Position numbers and translations under genes: made by a program. A stretch of 64,000 nucleotides of DNA. It comes from Merluccius polli. Lineage: Eukaryota > Chordata > Actinopteri > Gadiformes > Merlucciidae. The stretch covers positions 124,001 to 188,000 of the forward strand of contig JAOPHQ010001149.1 in NCBI GenBank assembly GCA_030340625.1, written 5' to 3'. A model generated the notes under the pieces. The model was not told the origin of the DNA and ran no database searches. It saw only the letters and a program-made list of their open reading frames with translations. Position 1 is the first letter of the stretch, and each line of letters opens with the position of its first letter. Positions 1 through 11,618 of this stretch are shown here, in pieces.

Positions 1-134
1 CATCAGCTCGGCGAATAACATCTTGCCTGTAAAACTCCAATAAACACCTTGAACTACATCTACCCGTGTCCTGTGTCGGAGGGCCCCGAAGGAAAGCCAC
101 TTCGGTGGCGTGTGGCCGGACGTACCCCGCCACA
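1..134 (+). repeat. 3' end of an LTR, cut by the window edge
   Basis: This stretch matches the last part of the LTRs at 10520-10819 and 11619-11945. The shared blocks are the 'gcgaatacatcttgcc' block, the 'ctccaataaac' block, 'ctacccgtgtcctg' and the GGAGGGCCCC block. It ends in CA at 134, as an LTR should. The 5' part lies outside the window, so solo LTR and full element cannot be told apart. It differs from the other copies at many positions and so belongs to a related subfamily. Confidence 0.75.
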
Positions 135-1320
135 CTTACTTACCTGAATTTTCTATTACCTGAATGTGTTATCTACTTACTTTTTATGTAGAACTTGCTC
201 CAGCTTTTACTTTTTGGCTGTTTTGGCTTTATAAGCCGTTACCACCAAAGGTGGAATAAGATTTTGTTTCTCTTCCATTGCAAAGTAATAGCAGCCAGGT
301 CAATCTTTCTTTTTATATATCCATGGTTGGTGCACACGCTTTGCTGTGCCATTACTCATTGGTTGTTCCTGCTCTTTGCAGATGATTGGTCTAGAACAAG
401 CGACACACGTGGCACACGTGTCATTGTGCAACGTTGTGTAATGGGAGTTTAACCAAATTCTAACAAAATTGCAAATTTGCTAATTGTGGCTACCTTGAAA
501 ACTCTGAAATATGACTACAGTAACACTACACTATATGTAACACTACAGTATAGTGTTATGTAGAGTTGTACAAAGTTCCTCGGTCCCATTGTCATTACCG
601 CAAGCTTTTTCACTTGCTTGCTCCTCTCTAATACTTTGACAAACATATAGAAATAATAGCATTGATTAATATTCATAGAAGACACACTGATTATAATTTT
701 AAAAGGGCCTTCTAAAGAATATTAGTAGGGCAGGTATTTATCCTCTTTTTTAATATGCATTACTTAACCATGTTAAGTAATGCATGTTGGCCATATATTT
801 TGAACCAAATGTGTGAGATCAAATATAATTTAAAAGTTGTGGTTTACTGATTACATACAATGATGAGTGGATACACAGGCTTTTGATGTCTTTGGAAAAG
901 TCAAACTAATTTCTGAAGTATGATTCTTCCAATTTAGGCGAACTAGGCAGTAGGTTGAAATTACCCACTGTAGAAATGCTTGGTCTCTCCATATTGTCGC
1001 TTAAGCTGTGGCTTGCTCCAGGCTACTACTGCTGTATAGACTATTACACTAGAAGCTGAAGGACAGGTTGTTAAACTTTCCTGCATGTTTTCTCTCTCAC
1101 TCTCTAACATTTATTTTCTCATTCAAACTTTGATGTTTCCACTGATCACATGGTTTCCTTTTGTTCCACCGGTTACCCCTCTTGGTTTCTACAGTATTTT
1201 CCAGCTCATGACTCTCTTCTTCTCTTCTTCTGTTTCACCATCCTGTGGCCTCTCCCGGCTGTCTGCTGTCCCTTTCTCTGTCCCTCAATGACACACACCA
1301 CCCCCTACCCTATACTCCAG
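135..1320. other. tropomyosin intron, no exon recognised
   Basis: This AT-rich sequence lies upstream of the first visible tropomyosin exon. No tropomyosin coding motif was seen in it, so the preceding exon (exon 5) lies left of the window. A pyrimidine-rich tract at about 1195-1320 leads into the exon 6 acceptor. Short open frames here carry no recognisable protein. Confidence 0.6.
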
Positions 1321-1396
1321 TAAATGTGCTGAGCTGGAGGAGGAACTGAAAAACGTCACAAATAACCTTAAGTCTCTGGAGGCCCAGGCTGAGAAG
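1321..1396 (+). CDS. tpm3: tropomyosin exon 6
   Basis: The exon follows an acceptor ending 'actccag' and ends in GAGAAG before 'gtaggg'. It starts in phase 2: the first T completes a serine codon begun in the previous exon, followed by KCAELEEELKNVTNN and KSLEAQAEK. Its 76 bp equal the conserved size. No second, mutually exclusive exon 6 was seen in the window. Confidence 0.9.
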
Positions 1397-4300
1397 GTAG
1401 GGAGGCGGGCGAAGGCTGCCATTGTGTGTTGTAGGTGATTTTGTGTGAGCCACAGAGAAGAGGGGTGTTCTAGTTCGAACTTGGCAGTCAGACATGCAGG
1501 AATTCCTTTTTTTTTTTTTTTATTTAGTCTTCATTCTCACACCAAGGTACTTCAGCATTATAAGGTCCATGAAGATTATTATTTTTTAAATATACATTTA
1601 AACAGAAAAACATTTTTGATATACAATAAATATTGGACATCTGCACAGGGTGCAAAGTAGCTATAGATATCAGAAACATCAGTTAGTATGTGTTTTTTTT
1701 TTAATATTATTAAAAGTAGTCAAGTGCATATGAGTTAGTGCATCGTAACAAAGTAAGATTTGTTCTAAATACAACACAGTGTTGAAGAAGTAAACAGCTA
1801 AGCTGAGCTAATCATGATTCTTCTGTAAACAATAAAATTGATTCTAAAATGATTTCAATCAATTAATCAATACAGAATGTTTGTTGTACATTAAAAGGGC
1901 AAATATGACAGATGGTATTATTCACTCATTTTTGGACAGGTCTTGTACATTTTGTAAGTTAAGAACGCTTTTGTGGTTGTTTGTTTTGCAGACTTATTGA
2001 ACAAGACCTTTTTGAACAAATCCTTCTGGTGACTGGGTTGCCTTTTTGATAGACCTTGAAAATGCACCTGGGGAATTTTTACACTCATGTCAATCATTTC
2101 CATATTTCATGCAATAGATGTCAAATAGTATTTGGCACTTTGTAGGCAGGCTGCCTGAGGCAAGGTTCATGTTAAATATGACATAATTTATATTGAAGTT
2201 AGGTGCATAAGATGAATTAATGAAAACAATAGGCAATATCAATCGATAGCTTGACCAACCAAACAAATGATTTGATGTCTGATGTTGACACATTTTATTA
2301 TTATTTTCTGAAATCTGTGAATCTATTCAAACAGCACATATATTTCAATGCATTTAGGCCTACTTTTCATTATCTGTGCACAACTATCATATTAACTGTG
2401 CAATTTTGTCTCTCGCAGTACTCTCAAAAAGAGGACAAATATGAGGAAGAGATCAAAATCCTGACTGACAAGCTGAAAGAGGTAAGTTTATTGGCTTCAA
2501 AAATGCACATTGATCATAATGTCTATTGATATTTTATTTTTAAATTGAAATTAAAAACATTTTTTCAAAATCTTAACATTTTCTGTTAGGATTGGTTTTT
2601 CAAAATCCAAACATTTTATGTTAGGATTCTGGTTAGAAATAAACATAAGCTACAATACTATATAATGCGGTGCATCAGACAAATTGTGTAATCTGTTTGT
2701 GTCTGTATTTGTCCCTATACAAATAAACCATACAAACTAATTTACATGCTGATATTTAACCTTTGCATTTTGGCTACGTAGGCTGAAACCCGTGCAGAGT
2801 TTGCAGAGAGGTCTGTCGCCAAGCTGGAGAAGACGATCGACGATCTAGAAGGTAAAATTGTGTTGTTTTCTTTTCGATTAGCTATGTCCAAGACAATGGA
2901 CTATTTGATTAAATTATGTCTGAAGAATTTGTAATAAAGTGTTATTCATGTTGAAGTACAATAAATAATAGAATAAAATAAACTAAAATGGCAAGAAAAA
3001 ACTAAACAAAAAATCCAATGTTTTTTATATCAGTCAATCATGCTCATGAAAACTTTGCTCACTCAATAAAAATGCACAGTGCAGTTTTAACTGTTATTCA
3101 GTCCAATTTATTCACAAAAACTCCTTCCTTTCATGTCTGCTTTTTTCATTCCTCTATATACTATTTTCCAAGTCTTTCTTTCTGCCCTCACTCTGTTTTC
3201 TCCTGTTTGTCTGTGGATGCACCAACAGACGAACTTTATGCACAGAAACTCAAGTACAAGGCTATTAGTGAAGAGCTGGACCACGCCCTGAATGACATGA
3301 CCTCTATGTAAATACTGTCTTGAGTGTTTTTGCGTGCCTTCAGTCTTTTGGCTACACATTAAAGGTGTTATTGATAACATTCAGCCACTAGATGTCGCAC
3401 TCCCCCCTCTTTTTGCATTTACGTCACAACACAGCTGTTGCTCGGTTGCCAGTTTGTTGCACAACCTGCATATTTCGTGGTCGAGTACATTACATATACA
3501 TATTGATACATACATTCACAAGCTATACATAAGCTATAGATTTAAGTTACTTTGTGCAGGGTAAGGCCAGTTTTCCACACTATAAACAAGTTAAACGAGA
3601 TAAACAAAACATTCAATTTGGACCCGGCAACATTTTTTAAATGATTAATTCACAATCCTTTTTTTTTTTAGGAAGTGATACTTTTCTCCGCAGCTTTCTG
3701 AAAGCTCTGTGGATGTATTATTTTTTTATTATTTGTCTACAGAAAAAGGTTATCAATAGGACCATTAAGACTTTGTCTAACTTTACTAAAATGTGATGAG
3801 TATTTTAAACTAGCATGTGGTTGCTTGGTTTCAAATAATTAACAATTTAACTGAGTTTTTAATTAAGAGTTTAATCCCATTAGCCAAATGTGGACAGTTG
3901 GCCAAATCAAAGATATGATTGCTAAGGTGCAATATCTACCAACTGCATTTGCATGATGCATATATGGAATTTATAGGCAATATGTGATGAAGTGACTTAA
4001 AACCACATTTTGCTAAATTAAATATTTTCTTTAATGCAATGTCTTAATTACAATTTCAAACATAAAGACACTAAATACTGAACAGGTTTTGCTTTGATGT
4101 ATCGCATTTTCAGATAAATGTCTGGATTCTGCTGTATTCTCAAGCTGCAGTTTCAAGACTATTCTCCAAAGCCTCCTCTGCTGAGTCTCATCACCTTCGT
4201 GGTCTATTAACTTTCCTCTGTCATTTTCTCTTCCTTTTAATGCTTTTCATGGTCTTTCTCTTATACATTATTTTCTTTAATGTACAATCTCCATTGTGTG

Positions 4301-7300
4301 TTCTGCTTAACATGCTCCTTCTAAACCCTGATTGTTTTCTTTCTCTGCATCTACGTAGCATACATTTTACATGAATTATACATGAGTCCTTGTAAGTTAA
4401 GTGTTTTCAGACCCTCATCTCATTGTTCACTGTTCTGAACTTTTTTCTGAATTCTCTATAAATACTGACTACTGCTGTCTGTTCTTGAATTATTTTCCCA
4501 CTATTGGAAAACATTGCAAATCTGTACAGTCAAAACATGCTTGAAGAGAGGAGACACTGTCCTCTGACCAACTCTTCACTGTTCTCTCCACACGCTTGAG
4601 GCGCCTGAAGGAGGGTTTGTACATAGGCATAAGATACACACAAGATGCAACCCAAAAAGTGCTGCATAGTCTTCAATCGCCACAATTTGTGCTGGCACAT
4701 GAACAAAATGATTGTGGGCTGGAAGTTTTCAACAATATTTTGTGTGTGTTGATTTGCGGCATGTTTAATTATATGTATGTCCCTCGTCGCAAATGTAGCT
4801 CTTGGCTACATGATGGCTTTTCACACCTATAGATTTGGTTGGGGTCAAGTGTTTTGCCGAAATTGGGGCACAATAAAAACAAGCATACCGACTTTGCCCC
4901 ATTTTAAAAGGTACTTGCGTTTCATCAATTGATGAATGCATTTATTTTTATGAATCTAATGTTACTATAGTCAATTACCTGTGAATATAGCTAAACTTTA
5001 GTCTTTAAGAAGACTCTTTTATCCAAAACAACTTGCAGGTGAGGTAGAGAACAAGTTAAGAATCAGACCATGAGGTTAGCATATTTATATTATTAGTAGT
5101 AGTTGGTGCATCAGTACATGTCCATTTATGAGATGATCTCAGAAGAGATCTTCAGGTCTTTTTTTTAAGATGGGGAGAGACATGGTGCTAGGTAGCTGGT
5201 TGCACCATCAAGCTGCCATACATGACAAGAGGTGTGGACGCTCGTTAGTACCCCACAGTGGCCTCAGAGTGGGGTTAGGAGGGTGGCTGAAAGATGTGAT
5301 GTGGTTGCAGATCGAATGGCTGTAATACCCTGAACGCCAACATTCAGGATTTTAACTTTATATCGGTGAAGTTGGATGCAGAGTTAACAGGGTTTACTCA
5401 CAGCTACAGAACAACCACAGTGAACATCTACACTTGTGTGGCCTGCATGAAAAATAGGCTGCAAGCAGAAATATGCAGTGCATGCTCCACAGCAGTACAT
5501 TTTCGATACAATGGTTTAGAACGGTTTCTACAGTTTTTAGACGAATCTTGGCTGTGATATAACCAAACTGATAATCAGAAATTAAATAAACTTCAAACCA
5601 TTTCCATTTTCGTTAATATTTTTTTAATTTAGAATGGACCTGTAATTGACCTTTGGGTCAGTCGCAATGTAAGTCGGTCGTAATGGGTCGGTCACAATGT
5701 GAGTGAAGACGAATAGTAATGACAGTACAATGAATATTTCTCTTTACAATTCAGTTACAATTCAAATATATTACAAAAACTGCAATGCATTTTTTAGATT
5801 GTTAGATTCAACTTTATTAGTACTAGTACAGAGACAACAAAATGTAGTTTGACATCTAACCACAAGTGCAAAAAGCAGTAAGGTGCAGAGTATAGTATAG
5901 TAGAATATATAATAAATAAGATAATAAATAATATGTATTATCTTATAAGATTTCCCTGAAAGGAATAAAATAGAAATTGTAATTAATAGCAGTAATTATA
6001 GGAATATTAACAAAACTGAATCATACAGAAAATTATTCAGGGTTTAAAGTAGACATTTTGAGAATTAAGTTGAAATTAAGTCGTCAATATATGCAAAATA
6101 CGATAAGGGGTTACTGCAACCTGTTGGGTGGCTTCTGCAGGTTTTCAAATGGGCACCCCCCTTCGTTGATATTTCATCAATTTAAGCCCATGACATCTCG
6201 GGGGGGGGGGGGGGGGGGGCGTCCTGGACGGCGTCCTGGTACTACCCCTGCTGTCCACCATTCAACTATAATGTTGTTAAGCCGTCACCAGGTTGGCTCT
6301 ACTCCCGCTCATTCCACTTTATCCAGATCCACCAGGATGCTGCAGAGGCAGCATCCTGGTGAATTCATTAATTCAGAGCCAGGTTGGCTACCAGCCGCTT
6401 CCTAGCTGGCCCCTCAATCCTGAGCAGTCCAACGCTTGATCTTTAAACTTACCTTATTTTGGGTATGTAGGGTAGGTGAGGCCAATGTAAAAATGGTGGC
6501 CGTTGCTTGCTCTTCCAGCATCTGCATTGTCTTTTCCCCTAGTATCTTCTAAGATGTTGTTAGCCCATCACCAGGTTGGCTCTGCCACCGCTCATTCCGC
6601 TTTATCCAGATCTACCAGGATGCCGCCTCTGCCTGCTTGGTGATGTTGGCTACCAGCCGCTTCCTAGCTGGCCCTTCAATCCCGAGCAGTCCAAGTGCTC
6701 TCCAGAGCGGCTGCCCTGCGAAGCCCCTGCAGCTAGACCCCGAAGCCGCCGCCAGGCGCCACCATTTGCGCCATTTAGAATTTCAGCCGCAGCCAGCCAA
6801 TAATTTCGTAAGCCAAATTGAGCCGCTATCTGATAAACTTTGGCTTAGCCGGTTAGAATTTGCATCAAATAATAATTATATCACATAGAGAGACACACAC
6901 ATACGAAATAATAAACAATAACGATTGCTACACGAGATTTCCCCATTGGATTCATCACCACAGTCCTGTGCTCGTTGCTATGATACACAGGACTCAAAGT
7001 GAATTGACGACCAATTAAAACTGCACGTCTTCCACGCGATGGACTTGAAGTGGTGGATTATTTTATCGCGCTCACTCAGATGGAAATGGCGGAAAGAAGC
7101 AAACAAGGTCATTTTAATCTCACGTTTCACATTCACACACTTTGCTAATTCCTACATAGGCATACTCAAGCCATTTGCAGCCATGAACATTTTGGCGGCT
7201 GCAGCAGCCATTTAGGTTTTGGCTGAGCCGGCTAGCCAGCCAATAACTTCATCAGCCAGCCGTTATTCTCAAAACAAATGGCTTCGGGGTCTACCTGCAG

Positions 7301-9991
7301 CCGACTTCAACAGGAAGGTTCCAGGCTTTCCATCCATTCTGTTGGCTCTCAAAGATGAGGGCCTGATATTTCTTTAGCCTTCGCTCATGTGCCCCTTAGA
7401 AAGTTGTTTTGGCTTCTTTCTTGTGTGCTCCACACCAGCAGCCAACTGTGTCAGGAGCTGGTTGTGTTGCCACCAGAATTTCCCATCCATCAGACTTGAC
7501 CGACACGAGGAGAGGACATGCTCAAGGTTGGCTGGCCTTCCGCAGAGCGTGCAGCTGGCTCTCTGCCAACCCCCATGTGTGGAGGTTTGATGGAGTAGGC
7601 AGGACATCATACACGGAACACAGAAACTTGATCCGGTGTCCTTCCATGCTCCAGATGTCCTGCCAGGTCTGTGCCCTTCCTTGCATGCTCTCCCACCTTG
7701 TCCAGCTGCCCTGCCTGTTCATAGCTACAGCCTTGACACATCGCCTTTCCTCCTCTGCCTTGCGGACCTCCCTCTACACCATGCAACGCCTCTCCTTTGG
7801 GTTGGCCTTGACCCAGCTTACCCTGGTGGAGCAACCAAGGCCTAACCTGCCCTGGGCTACTGACCCGACGATGTCGGCATGATGCAGGCGATCCTCGGCC
7901 CCCAGCAGTGCTATGCTGGCTGACCACTTGTGACCTGTTCTAACCTCAATGTCTGCCTGGCATACTCTTGCATCTTGACTGTCAAGGGACAGCCAGGTAC
8001 CCCCGGTACTCCATCCTTCTGAACTGAAGTGTCCATATAGTCGTTCAACATGAAAGTGGTCAGCCCCCTTGCTAGAATCCCAAAGAAGATTTTGTCTTCC
8101 ATGTTGAGGAGTGAGATGGTACGGAATTGTTTGATCTTTGTGGAGTTTTCTTGAGAAATGTGTTGACTTCCTGCAAGCTTGGTTCCTCTGTGCTGAATGG
8201 GCTGGTTCTGCTGGTTTGATGAGTTTCTCCATCTCCTCCAAGCTGTCCTCCCTTCTAGGGTTACTGTGGCCCTGACAAAGGTGACCTGCTTTTGTTGCTT
8301 CAACAGATGTATAGATATACATATATCTCATTCAGGCATCCGTTTTCCTTTGGCTGGGTGTTGGATCTGGCTTTCAGCTCCTTCCTGAAGCAATCAGATT
8401 GAAGACATGGCCCTGAGCTTCTCCCCCACGTCTCCTGCAATGGCTGCTTCCAGCACCTTGTCCACGTCGTGATCAAACAGCTCCCATTCCCTATTTGCTG
8501 TTGCGGCAGGCCAGTTCACTGGCTCTTTCCGGGCATCACCTGTGCAGGTGTAATGCGCAGGAGATCATCCTGTGTCCCGAGTGTCTTTGCTCTCCCTCTG
8601 GTGCCTTGTTTCCTCTGGTACATCAGCGATGCTGTTCCTGCCCCCTCTTTGTCACATGCCTGGAGATTCTGGGGACTGTGGTTTGACTCCTGCCCTGGCC
8701 TCTCCTCTGTATCACATTACTGGTAGGTTGCGAGCACTTCGTCTTTGTCTGATGTATCTTCAGACCCCTCTCATTTTTGCATACCTTCCCACATCTGCAG
8801 ACCCGGAATAAATTGCTTAGCTGTTCCGTAGTCGATTGTCCGTCATGGGTGGTCATAACAATGGCCTGTCCTGTTGGTTGATTATCCTCCCCCGCTCTCG
8901 CCTGACCCTGGGGGCATCTTGTAATATATCTTTCCACAGCAATTGATGATGGGTTCCTCCTCACAAAGGATGTTCTTCGGCCTGCACACACCCCGGCTCT
9001 GGTCTTTCCCAAACGTCAGCAGTCTCTCCTAGCTGTCACTGGGTCTGCCAGAGAAGAATATGCAAAATACGATAAGTGTTACCGTAACAGGCTCACCTTT
9101 ACAGGTACTCGCCCCTGCACCATCTGTGAGCCAGTGGCACTGTGAGAATAAAGTCAGAAATTTGACTAAAGGATTTGGTGAAAACCTATGTTAGAATTTG
9201 ATGTACAAGGAAATGCTCTCTTTTTAGCATATAGGGTTCATGTTATTTTGCTTCTGAGGTATATCTCTGATACTGTAAAAATCCAACAATACTTTCTGGG
9301 TCGTCCTGGGATAAGCCCTCCACCAGTGTTTCCAGTCATCCCGATCCTCCATGCAGCATGCATTAATGCATATCAAAACTAATGTGACAGAATGCAGCTT
9401 TCAATGAAGTTAACATAATAGCATAGCAGTTAGCCAAATGCTTCTTTCAAGTAACATTTCTGCCTTATGAGGACAATGTTTCTCGACAGGAGCTTCATAG
9501 AATCAAGCCAATTATTTGGATAGCCAGGGATGGTTAAATGTGGGCTTCATATCAACAAAGTGAGATGAAAAGACATGGATGTTCAGAAGGACAATTGAGA
9601 TTGAGGGCCTTAAACTAGAGTTGTAATCATTCGGTGGTGGGTTGTAAATTGTGTTCATAATGCTCTCTTCCAATTATTTTGACAGCCCCTCACAAAACAT
9701 AATATTTTACTTGTGATGTATTAAGAACTCCAAAATGATCAGGGGATGTAAACAGTAGGCTAAAAAACAGTGAGCTAAATCAAAAAGAAAGTTCAGCTTT
9801 AAGAACGTTGCCAATTGTTGCCGGAAGTCCAACGACAACATTTCCTTGTCGTTTGGAAATAAAAAGTGGATACTTTTAGTACTCAAAATTTTGGTTTTCC
9901 CTCTCCAGACATGCTGGTGTCAGCCAAGACCGAGAATATGGAACTGCACTCTACCCTGGACCAGACCTTGGCTGAACTCAATAACTTCTGA
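1321..9991 (+). CDS. tpm3: tropomyosin (TPM3-like), 3' part of gene with alternative last exons
   Basis: Tropomyosin is a dimeric coiled coil that lies along actin filaments and controls access of myosin and other actin-binding proteins. Five exons are visible: 1321-1396, 2419-2481, 2782-2851, then either 3229-3311 or 9909-9991. The sizes 76, 63 and 70 bp equal vertebrate exons 6, 7 and 8. Both terminal exons carry 83 coding bases and start in the same phase after the 'DLE' of exon 8, so they are mutually exclusive. The heptad-rich protein (ELEEELKNVTNNLKSLEAQA, YEEEIKILTDKLKE, FAERSVAKLEKTIDDLE) is closest to TPM3 as I remember it. TPM1 has ELKTVTNN and KVLSDKLKE instead. Exons 1-5 lie outside the window. 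Which teleost paralogue it is remains uncertain. Confidence 0.85.
2419..2481 (+). CDS. tpm3: tropomyosin exon 7
   Basis: The exon is 63 bp between 'tctcgcag' and 'gtaagt', phase 0 at both ends, and encodes YSQKEDKYEEEIKILTDKLK plus a final Glu. The KILTDK version matches TPM3 rather than TPM1. Confidence 0.92.
2782..2851 (+). CDS. tpm3: tropomyosin exon 8
   Basis: The exon is 70 bp between 'ctacgtag' and 'gtaaaa'. It encodes AETRAEFAERSVAKLEK and then TIDDLE, and ends with one base of a split codon (G) that either last exon completes with AC to give Asp. Confidence 0.92.
3229..3311 (+). CDS. tpm3: tropomyosin striated-type last exon (9a-like)
   Basis: The exon follows 'caccaacag' and encodes DELYAQKLKYKAISEELDHA and LNDMTSM before TAA. 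This is the striated-muscle C-terminus that binds troponin T and overlaps the next tropomyosin N-terminus. The final residue is Met, where mammalian TPM1 and TPM3 end in Ile. An ATTAAA hexamer at 3358-3363 could be a weak poly(A) signal, but that is only suggestive. Confidence 0.9.
3312..6088. other. long tropomyosin intron, first part
   Basis: This AT-rich intron lies between the two alternative last exons. No protein-coding similarity was recognised. Positions 4990-5060 ('cttttatccaaaacaacttgcag') resemble a short interspersed repeat common in fish. Positions 5800-5890 ('caactttattagtactagtac', then 'aaatgtagtttgacatctaac') resemble the reversed 3' tail of a fish LINE. A homopolymer of about 19 G at 6200-6219 lies just downstream. 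Confidence 0.45.
6280..6432. repeat. duplicated LINE tail segment (copy 1 of 2)
   Basis: This segment is an imperfect direct duplicate of 6556-6694. Both share 'caccaggttggctct', 'cgctcattcc', 'ctttatccagatc', 'accaggatgc' and 'ccagccgcttcctagctggc'. It is therefore a second copy of the endonuclease C-terminus of the R2-like LINE, within the same flanking direct repeats. Confidence 0.75.
6734..7293. mobile_element. 560-bp non-autonomous hAT-type element inside the R2-like LINE
   Basis: The element has perfect 14-bp terminal inverted repeats, TAGACCCCGAAGCC and its complement. It is flanked by an exact 8-bp duplication CCTGCAGC at 6726-6733 and 7294-7301. An 8-bp duplication fits the hAT superfamily. 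Removing the element and one duplication rejoins the LINE endonuclease reading, with GCRG on one side and FAGQ on the other, so it inserted after the LINE. No transposase is encoded. The interior contains repeated 'cagccagccaata' motifs. Confidence 0.85.
9077..9908. other. tropomyosin intron, last part
   Basis: Intron sequence between the LINE and the alternative last exon. No coding motif or element end was recognised. The last bases ('ttttccctctccag') form a good polypyrimidine tract and acceptor for the exon at 9909. Confidence 0.55.
9909..9991 (+). CDS. tpm3: tropomyosin alternative last exon (9d-like, non-muscle type)
   Basis: The exon follows 'ccctctccag' and encodes DMLVSAKTENMELHSTLDQT and LAELNNF before TGA. 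The TLDQTLxELNN ending is the hallmark of the exon 9d group used in non-muscle and smooth-muscle tropomyosins. The first half differs from the mammalian TPM3 version I remember and is closer to TPM2-type 9d. Its 83 coding bases equal the striated exon, and the phase after exon 8 is the same. AATAAA follows 162 bp after the stop. Confidence 0.85.
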
Positions 9992-10152
9992 ACATCTCGA
10001 GAAGAATGAAACATCTTTTAAACTTTTTCTTTCTAAAACATTTCCTTAGTGTGTACATTATTTTCTTATTATTATCAATTTCCCTAACATTATATTGTAG
10101 ACTGTCCATACGAACAGGACTGCTATGTACACATGACAATAATACAACTTTG

Positions 10153-10158
10153 AATAAA
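10153..10158 (+). promoter_or_regulatory. tpm3: poly(A) signal AATAAA after the tropomyosin 9d-like exon
   Basis: A canonical hexamer in AT-rich 3' UTR, about 160 bp after the stop codon of the downstream last exon and before the LTR element. It is the best candidate for the distal transcript end. Confidence 0.65.
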
Positions 10159-10519
10159 ACAATTTAACTAATGGGCTTACACCAAAAGATTTTGTCCCAG
10201 ACTAAAAATTGAAAGTCTTTAGGGAAATCTAGGAGTTTTACTGGAGTCACAGCGCACTCCCGCCATCTCGATCGTTAAGTTTAAGGTAGTAATGTGCGCT
10301 GTTTCAGATCAGTCTTTTCCTTGTTGTTGATTGTAACACAATCAACAACCAATAGATAGCTCTGACAAAAGCGGAATCAGGAAACCTGACAGTTTCTACT
10401 AAGGGCATGATGAGAAAAAAATTGCATGGTGGGAAAAAAGAATAAATGAATCTAGTTGTAGTCTTGTAAATAGTCTTCTGATGTATGGGTAGCATAACGA
10501 AAGTTTTCATGTATATAGC

Positions 10520-10819
10520 TGTGGAGTGTGTGTGTGTGGAGTGTGTGTTGTTGATAGCTGGTTTACAGCCTCACCTGGCCTGAGTCAGACTGATTGGACT
10601 CTGGGCTGGGTGGGGCTGCACACCTGTGGTGCATGAGCAATCATGGCAGCTAGGATAAACCAGCTATCAACACACACACTCAGGAGAGAGCCACGGTCAT
10701 GGCAGCACGTAGACCATCTCCAATAAACGCATTCTTCAACCAACATCTACCCGTGTCCTGTCTCGGAGGGCCCCAGCAAAAGCCACCGCTGTGGCATGTG
10801 GTTAGGGTCCACTGCTACA
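10520..10819. repeat. 5' LTR
   Basis: It begins TGTGGAGTGTGTG after ATAGC and ends 'ctgctaca'. The first 15 bases are a duplicated GT-rich start compared with the 3' LTR. It contains 'gttgatagctggtttacagc' and, 100 bases later, the reverse 'aaaccagctatcaacacaca', giving an internal inverted repeat. Confidence 0.85.
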
Positions 10820-10880
10820 CTGGCACCCCAGACAGGATTTCTCCGACCAGTAGGGGACACGGAAGGGCTGCCCAAACCCG

Positions 10881-11166
10881 CTCTGGAGCCACCAGCCACA
10901 GTTACGGATAGCCACCTCAATCCCGGCCCTCCTGAACGGCAGTGACGGCCAGCGGAGGAGCGGGGAGGCAGCGCAGTGACCACCATGGGCAACCGTCTGG
11001 GGCTAGCTTCCACCGGATCCAGCCTCTGGAGCCACCAGCCACAGTTACGGACAGCCACCTCAATCCCGGCCCTCCTGAACGGCAGTGACGGCCAGCGGAG
11101 GAGCGGGGAGGCAGCACAGTGACCACCATGGGCAACCGTCTGGGGCTAGCTTCCACCGGATCCAGC
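10881..11166. repeat. 143-bp tandem duplication in the LTR element interior
   Basis: Two nearly identical units, 10881-11023 and 11024-11166, each run from CTCTGGAGCCACCAGCC to CACCGGATCCAGCC. They differ by only a few bases, so the duplication is recent or homogenised. It creates long but meaningless open frames on both strands. Confidence 0.85.
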
Positions 11167-11618
11167 CTAGCAGCCCAGGTCCAGCCGTGCCTCTGCCAGC
11201 GGAACGAGTAGTCCAAGGCCCATGCTCCAGGGGGAGATGGGGATCATGCACCGTTGCCCTGGTGGAGGGTGGGGGACCTACCGAGGGCTGTTCCAGGCCT
11301 TCCGAGGAGCTACCTCTGCGGCCCAGCTGTCGGGCCTCCTTCCGAGCCCATCCAGTCAGCCCCTGCAAATGGCCAGCCCAGGGACACCTCCGCCAGCTGA
11401 GGCAGCAGCCCCCGGCCTCCAGTCTCCAGGATTGAGGGGGAGGGTGGGGTTGGTGTGTGACACTGGGGAGGTGTAGCGGCAGTGGGGTTTGGGAGGATTG
11501 TTTTTATTTTAGGTATGGCAACCCTGTAAAGAGTCCAGGTTTTGTGTCGGTACGGTAACCCTGTTGAGAGTCCAGTTTGTAGTTCTGGTAGGTCTGTTGC
11601 AATTTGGTGTTGGGGGTA

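Larger units (their letters stand above)
6108..9057 (-). pseudogene. R2-like non-LTR retrotransposon, degenerate and internally deleted
   Basis: Translated pieces follow R2/NeSL-type order on the minus strand. An N-terminal zinc finger (CGKVCKNERGLKIHQ) sits at about 8750-8800. The start of reverse transcriptase (QFRTISLLNMEDKIFFGILA, then VPGVPG) is at about 8050-8200. A C-terminal knuckle (CTLCGRPANLEHVLSSC) is at about 7500-7560. A restriction-like endonuclease tail (SQQNGWKAWNLPVEVGCRG) runs at 7294-7370 and continues beyond the inserted element as GLLGIEGPARKR. The RT core with its catalytic aspartates is missing: the frame jumps from VPGVPG to sequence normally far downstream. Many frameshifts are present, so it cannot move by itself. 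Identical 19-bp sequences at 6089-6107 and 9058-9076 are probable target duplications. The exact 3' end is uncertain. Confidence 0.82.

Noticed and set aside
7409..7882. Plus-strand frame of 157 residues
   Set aside because: It is a shadow of the minus-strand R2-like LINE, which has recognisable motifs in the opposite strand.
9846..10049. 67-residue frame overlapping the last tropomyosin exon
   Set aside because: It is in the wrong frame. The tropomyosin reading DMLVSAKTEN... in another frame has an acceptor, a phase match and family similarity.
10747..11435. Several overlapping frames of about 100 residues
   Set aside because: They are produced by the GC-rich, tandemly duplicated interior of the LTR element and match no gag or pol motif.
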